Shown here piece after piece: positions 59,305-64,000 of a stretch of 64,000 nt of DNA. Below the pieces are notes generated by a model. The model saw only the letters and a list, made by a program, of their open reading frames with translations, did not search any database and was not told the DNA's origin. This DNA is from Lithospermum erythrorhizon (taxonomy: Eukaryota > Streptophyta > Magnoliopsida > Boraginales > Boraginaceae). The translations under genes were made by a program, and so were the position numbers. The DNA is taken from contig JADFUC010000188.1 in NCBI GenBank assembly GCA_019722365.1, forward strand, positions 744,001 through 808,000, in the 5' to 3' direction. Position 1 is the first letter of the stretch; the number at the start of each line of letters is the position of its first letter.

Positions 59305-62300
59305 TTACAGGAAATTGTCAAGTTGTGTTTCCAGGTCTGGTATTGAAATCATACTTAAAACACTCTGTATATCTTCATGCACATACTCCGACTTCAGAAG
59401 AGATTGCACTTGAATGTGGGCTTCCACAATATTAGTCCTGCACCATTTGCGCAATCAAACAATTTTTCCCAGAAACAATAAAATATTTTGGAATAGTACA
59501 AGACTTCTGTGCTTCGACCGAACTGTGTAAAATGGTGGGGTGGAAGGTGGAGGCACAGAATAGTAAAAAAGTAGTTGTCAGACGGAACATATCTCTTCCA
59601 AGTCAGGGGTGTTTATATAACTATTAAAGTATTCAGTGTCTTACTTTATTGGTTTGAAAAGTATTCCCCTGGTTGAGGGATTCTGCAAGTAAAGCTTCAA
59701 TTTGGTCATGACCTTGGGCAACTCTTGCTGAATTGCATCACTGACCTGTTCAACAAAAGATCAAAATTCACAAGGTGAATTATGTGTAAACATGGTAATA
59801 CCGATGTTTTACTTGGCAAATGCTGAAAATATTGACCAAACGCACCAACAAATTTGATCACATTAGCTCATGAGAACAATGCCACAACCTCTATTAACAG
59901 ACTATAATCGATAACTGAAGGGCAATAATGTAGATTACCTTTTTCACAAGTTCAGCAACCTTTTCTGGTGTAGCAAAAGCATGATCTTTTAGTGGCTTTG
60001 CAATGGCAGAATTCCCCGTTTGGTTTTGATTCCCAGAGGATAATGCAAACTTGACAGCAGTCACCTTAACAAAGAGAATTAAAAAAATTAAGTCACCGAA
60101 GATCCAATGTCGACCCCTAAAACTAAAAGAATGTCGCATTTGATTCTGGAAGGTCAAACTTAACAAACTTTGTGGCTTTAGTTGCAAACATAACTTTAAT
60201 TATGATCAAGGTTATTATGTCAACAGTAAAGTACATTGCCAATACTATCTATTGATATACTTTTTATCAAATATTATAAAAATATATAACAATATTTGAA
60301 TTTAAAAATCTAAAAGTTTAACCAATCAAAAGGTGAAACTTGACTATTTTTTGGATGGAGGTAGTATTTATTTGAGGTAAAAATTTGAATGCTTTAGAGA
60401 AATTCTGTGATGGTTCTAATATTCGCCATATTTTTACTGTAAGAGTTACATTTTCAGGGTCACAGGCAGCTATATTAACAAGTTTAAATTTAGATTTGCT
60501 TCATAAGTGTAGCAATTGGCAATGAACGCTACATGTACTGACAATCATTTTTAGTTTTAGTAAGGAGTCACCCATCTTGATCATGAATTACATATCCTAG
60601 GGAGACAAAAAAAGACCCTAGCGTAACTAATGAGGCATTTATCAAAAAATCAGAAACACGGAACAGAGTTCGAATTAAAACAGCTAAAAATTTCAATGAA
60701 AAGCTTATTAAAAAAATGAAGGGAAAATGCTACAAAAGAGCTTCTATGTATTTCCTCCAGCACGACATCAAAGAGGAAGATGACAAACACACCTTTGTAG
60801 CAAAAGAAAGCATAGGATCGACAACTAACTTAGTGACCGACATGATGAACTCCTCACAAGTGACCTTAAGGCTCTTCTCAAGTTCCTGAAAGAATGTCCA
60901 TGCATAATGATAAGTTATTGAGGCCACAGTACATCTGAAACTTCCCAGATAAAGAAAAACATACAGGTAACACTAAATATACTACTACGTTAAACAATTC
61001 TATCACAATCATTCAACGTTAAACATTTAGGATGTGTCTGAAGAAGTGACAGAATCGTAATATTGAAAGACAATATTTTTGGCATACTTGTGCATAGACA
61101 ATGTTTTGGGTACCAAAGCAGCGCCTACTGTGAGCATTGAAATGCAACTAATGTGTAAAATCCTTAAATTTCGATATTACTTGGTACAAATAAAGCAACT
61201 TACTCCTGTTAAACATATTCAAATTTTGGAAGCAGATTCATATGTATCATACTGGCCTCAAGGATAAATTGAAGTAAAACCTAAGAAGATCGAGATTCCA
61301 AGTCACCATATATAAACAAAAGTACTCAAACTGAAAGAAAGTAATGAGAAGAAACATAGGTACCTTCTTGGCATCAATTTGACTTTCCAAAACACGAGGA
61401 GATAGGGTCCTCGCCAAGCCTGTTGATCTTGACCAATCAAATAGGGATGCCTGACCCCTAAGAATCCGTCTCAAATGTTCCTAATATGGAAAATTAAGAA
61501 GTTATTTCTATCATGAACCAGTTATCATATAATACACTACATATTTGCAAGGTCAGCTTTCTATCATGTAAAATTAAGAAGTTATTTCTATCGGTGATTA
61601 CAATACATTTGCAAGGTCAGCTTTCGTTAAGGTGTTCTTTTCAAGTACACAAATTTCATCCATGTAACACCTACAATTTTTACTAAAGTTATCAATTGCT
61701 GACTGGTGCAATAGCTGATATTCAACTAAAATTCTTCACATAACAGGAGCTTCAGTCCAATCTACAACAAACATGCCCCAATGCCTCTAAAGAGGCTCCC
61801 ACCTAAGCGGAGTAAAGGGGTCAGGTCGGATTTTATGCAGCCTTACCAATGTGATAATAGAGAGAGGCTGTTTTTGAATTGACCCAAGTTGAAGTACGAA
61901 GACTATCTACATCTTCACAAAAGATAAGCATAGGCAGTTTAATACATTAACATGCCCTAATGCCTTTGAAGACTCCTGCTCTGCCTAAGCAGGGTAGGAG
62001 GGGAGGTCGGATTGTACGGCGCCTTACCCTTGCAATACAAGGAGGCTGTTTCCGAATTGACCCGAGAGTGGAGTGCAAACACTATCTACTACTTCAGAAT
62101 AGATAAGAAGTGTAGGTAGTGTAATGAGCCATTTTGATATATTCAATTATATCCAAGAGCCAGAGAATATAAATCTCTTAATTGTATCATACTGGATGAC
62201 TGCATCTTGTCAATGCTCTTATGGAATAACAAGCACCAAGGAAACTTGTAGTAGAAGCATATAACAGATAAAATGGTGCAAGTGCACAAAAGATATTATA

Positions 62301-63872
62301 TAAGCAGATACATATTCACGGGTCTGGAATTGGTATACTAACCAGCAGATGAGAGAAGTCAAGCTCCTTGTGTGTTATTGAAAATTCAATATCAAAAGGG
62401 GCAATCTGGAAAGACAGCATCAGGAGTAAGAAAAGAGAATATCATACTGTGATTTATGTAAAAAATAAAGGTGGCCTTGAACCTGTTCTCGCAGGATAAG
62501 GAGATGCTTTATGAGGAAAAGCTGTCCGTCCATCACTGATGACTTTTTGGTAATCAGCTTGCTAGCTTTCTATAGAACTCAAACATGTTACAATCTAAAC
62601 CAAAAACTACACCACTTTGGTTGAAATTTATTCATGAAGTTTTTTACTAAGAAGTTTGAAGTCCAAGCCACTCACTTGGATGGATGAAGAGCAGATCTCC
62701 ACTGCTTCCTGATTGACAAAGATGATACATATAAAGATTAAGATCCAATGTACGCCATTGTTAGACAAATATTGAAGAATCTGACTTAGCTTCCTGTGCC
62801 AAACCGGTGAATACAGTTTGCTCTAGAGAACGATACAACTTTGATAGGCATGATATGGTTTTCTCCAATGGTGGGTACCATGTCTTGAATACGTCTGGAT
62901 TTTGTTCAGCCTACAGTTCGTCATTACCAGAACTAATGAACTTCATAATTTTGATTTTTATAGGACTGAATGGGTCAAAAGGTAATGGGTTACTTTTTAT
63001 CAATTTTTTGGTATCTCACATTTGAACGAATATATAAAATTCATTGAACAAACTTATTTCCCTTAGAGCAGAAGGGAAGTCAGTTGAATGGCATTTTACT
63101 TTACTTTCTTCTCTTCGTACTAACTAAGGGAACAGTTTAGCAGATACAAGGATGCCATAAAGAACTACTTCAGTATTTCCAAGCCTACAATTCTTTCAAA
63201 AAACACATAAATGTTGTGTATTTAAGTACTAAGTTTTTTAGTACGAGAAAGGCGAAAAGAACTTTATACTTCAATTATTTTTTTGATCTTTTTGGGTTCG
63301 TCTAAGGGCTTTCAGAGAACTCAAAAAATTCATATATCTCTGCACTCTATTATGTTTGGCTGTATGGATTTCTTAACATGTATATTAAGCTAGTCAGTTA
63401 GTGATTGGCGATTCCTAAGTACTCTCTTATCTAGCACTGGCAGTATGTGAACATTTTTAGCACTCGAAGGTTGAAGGGAAGACGGACGAGCTTACAAAGA
63501 GAGGTACTTCATTAAGTTATCAGGAGGATAGTAAATGTTTTTGGCTACTCCAAAAGAACAGCTAGTTGTATTAGTTATACAGATCATGTGAAGACAATTT
63601 TTTTTGAAAGGAGATGTGAGATCCCTCATTCATTTTAGCCTATCAATCTCCATCTATTCATATAATGGTGCATCAAGAATGGAAGGCGGCTTTATAGAAT
63701 GTTGGGAATTTAAAAAGTGAAACCTAAGAATTTAAATCAGCAAAGACAAAGGAAACCACAATCACCTTGGGTTTTAGAAACTTACATCTGTACTTTCAGG
63801 ATTAGCATCGGCAAATTGCTCCAGCTTAGCAGGATAATTCAAGTCTTCATCTAAAGGAAGATAATTTGCAAT
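59305..63872 (-). CDS. COG3: Conserved oligomeric Golgi complex subunit 3, C-terminal part (5' exons outside window)
   Basis: Exons seen, in coding order: 63872-63786, 62910-62794, 62708-62676, 62569-62483, 62405-62343, 61480-61364, 60885-60793, 60064-59939, 59745-59645 and 59437-59305. Together they encode 318 residues plus stop. Motifs in order are [160 protein letters not shown] and [14 protein letters not shown]. Family knowledge: COG3 (Sec34) belongs to the COG tethering complex for retrograde vesicles at the Golgi. Phases agree throughout. Odd: the exon ending at 62794 (CAG) is followed by GA, not GT, while the next exon's acceptor is normal. The N-terminal half lies beyond the right edge. 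Confidence 0.96.
60234..60372. mobile_element. Truncated Stowaway-like MITE in COG3 intron
   Basis: The right end 'ttttttggatggaggtagta' is a Stowaway-type terminus. The interior ('tttttatcaaatattataaa') resembles that of the 3716-3968 element. The matching left terminus is missing, so the copy seems truncated. Confidence 0.5.
61487..61626. repeat. Imperfect tandem duplication (about 75-80 bp) in COG3 intron
   Basis: 'aaaattaagaagttatttc' occurs at about 61487 and 61569, and 'atttgcaaggtcagctttc' ends both units, at about 61543-61561 and 61608-61626. The second copy has an internal deletion. Non-coding. Confidence 0.75.
61769..62128. mobile_element. Two head-to-tail copies of a SINE-like repeat in COG3 intron
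   Basis: Copy A begins near 61769 and copy B near 61949, both with 'aacatgccc.aatgcct'. Both contain 'caggtcggatt' or 'gaggtcggatt', then 'gccttacc', 'gaggctgttt' and 'gaattgaccc'. The wording is that of the widespread plant repeats with a 'GTAAGGC...AGGCTGTTTCC' core (Au-SINE-like), here in inverse orientation. The period is about 180 bp. The copies have diverged clearly, so duplication or double insertion is not recent. Confidence 0.6.
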
Positions 63873-64000
63873 CTGTATAAATAGTTTAATGTAAGAGGAT
63901 AATATTTAAATATAAATTTAATAGGTGGCGGCAGGAAAATATAATGTTCAATTATAATGGTCTAAAAAATTCTTCGTGAATTTATCAATTTCAAGACTAA

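Overview
This is a nuclear chromosome segment of a flowering plant, almost certainly a eudicot and plausibly an asterid (the asterid part is inference). The evidence is AT-rich intergenic DNA, multi-exon genes whose introns mostly follow GT-AG, plant-only gene families (GRAS factor, X8 cell-wall protein, type-I formin) and typical plant transposon debris (copia, LINE, Stowaway-like MITEs, tRNA-derived SINEs). I see no bacterial, organellar or viral genome features.

Layout. A SCARECROW-like 32 GRAS gene (minus) runs off the left edge. Next come a queuosine-salvage glycosylase gene (minus, about 4.9-8.6 kb) and a GH17-remnant/X8 cell-wall protein gene (minus, 14.4-16.3 kb). From 16.3 to 36.3 kb there is no convincing host gene. 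That stretch holds a decayed minus-strand LINE (about 20.9-24.2 kb), foldback/MITE elements, a decayed plus-strand Ty1/copia element (about 29.2-31.5 kb) and a G-poor repeat block (31.6-34.6 kb). The right half is gene-dense: a type-I formin (plus, 36.4-40.2 kb), a FYVE-Ysc84 protein gene (minus, 42.0-46.0 kb including a 5' UTR intron), a SAC1/FRA7-type phosphoinositide phosphatase gene (plus, 47.5-58.2 kb) and the 3' half of COG3 (minus, 59.3-63.9 kb), which runs off the right edge.

How the genes relate. The right half is enriched for membrane-trafficking and actin functions: an actin nucleator, a phosphoinositide-binding FYVE-Ysc84 protein, a phosphoinositide phosphatase and a Golgi tether subunit. 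The FYVE and SAC1 genes are head to head and may share a promoter region of under 1.5 kb. Plant gene order rarely implies co-function, so this is only a lead.

Most unusual observation. The first coding exon of the SAC1-type gene is a coding minisatellite: about 26 copies of a 48-bp unit encoding an acidic 16-residue repeat. It reads in frame into the normal SAC N-terminus ([10 protein letters not shown]) and splices on to the phosphatase domain. The array carries a cluster of small indels that breaks the frame once. Three genes (queuosine salvage, SAC1, COG3) each have one intron whose expected donor is not GT, and the queuosine gene also has a stop before its conserved last exon. These need transcript and read-level checks to separate real biology from decay or assembly error.
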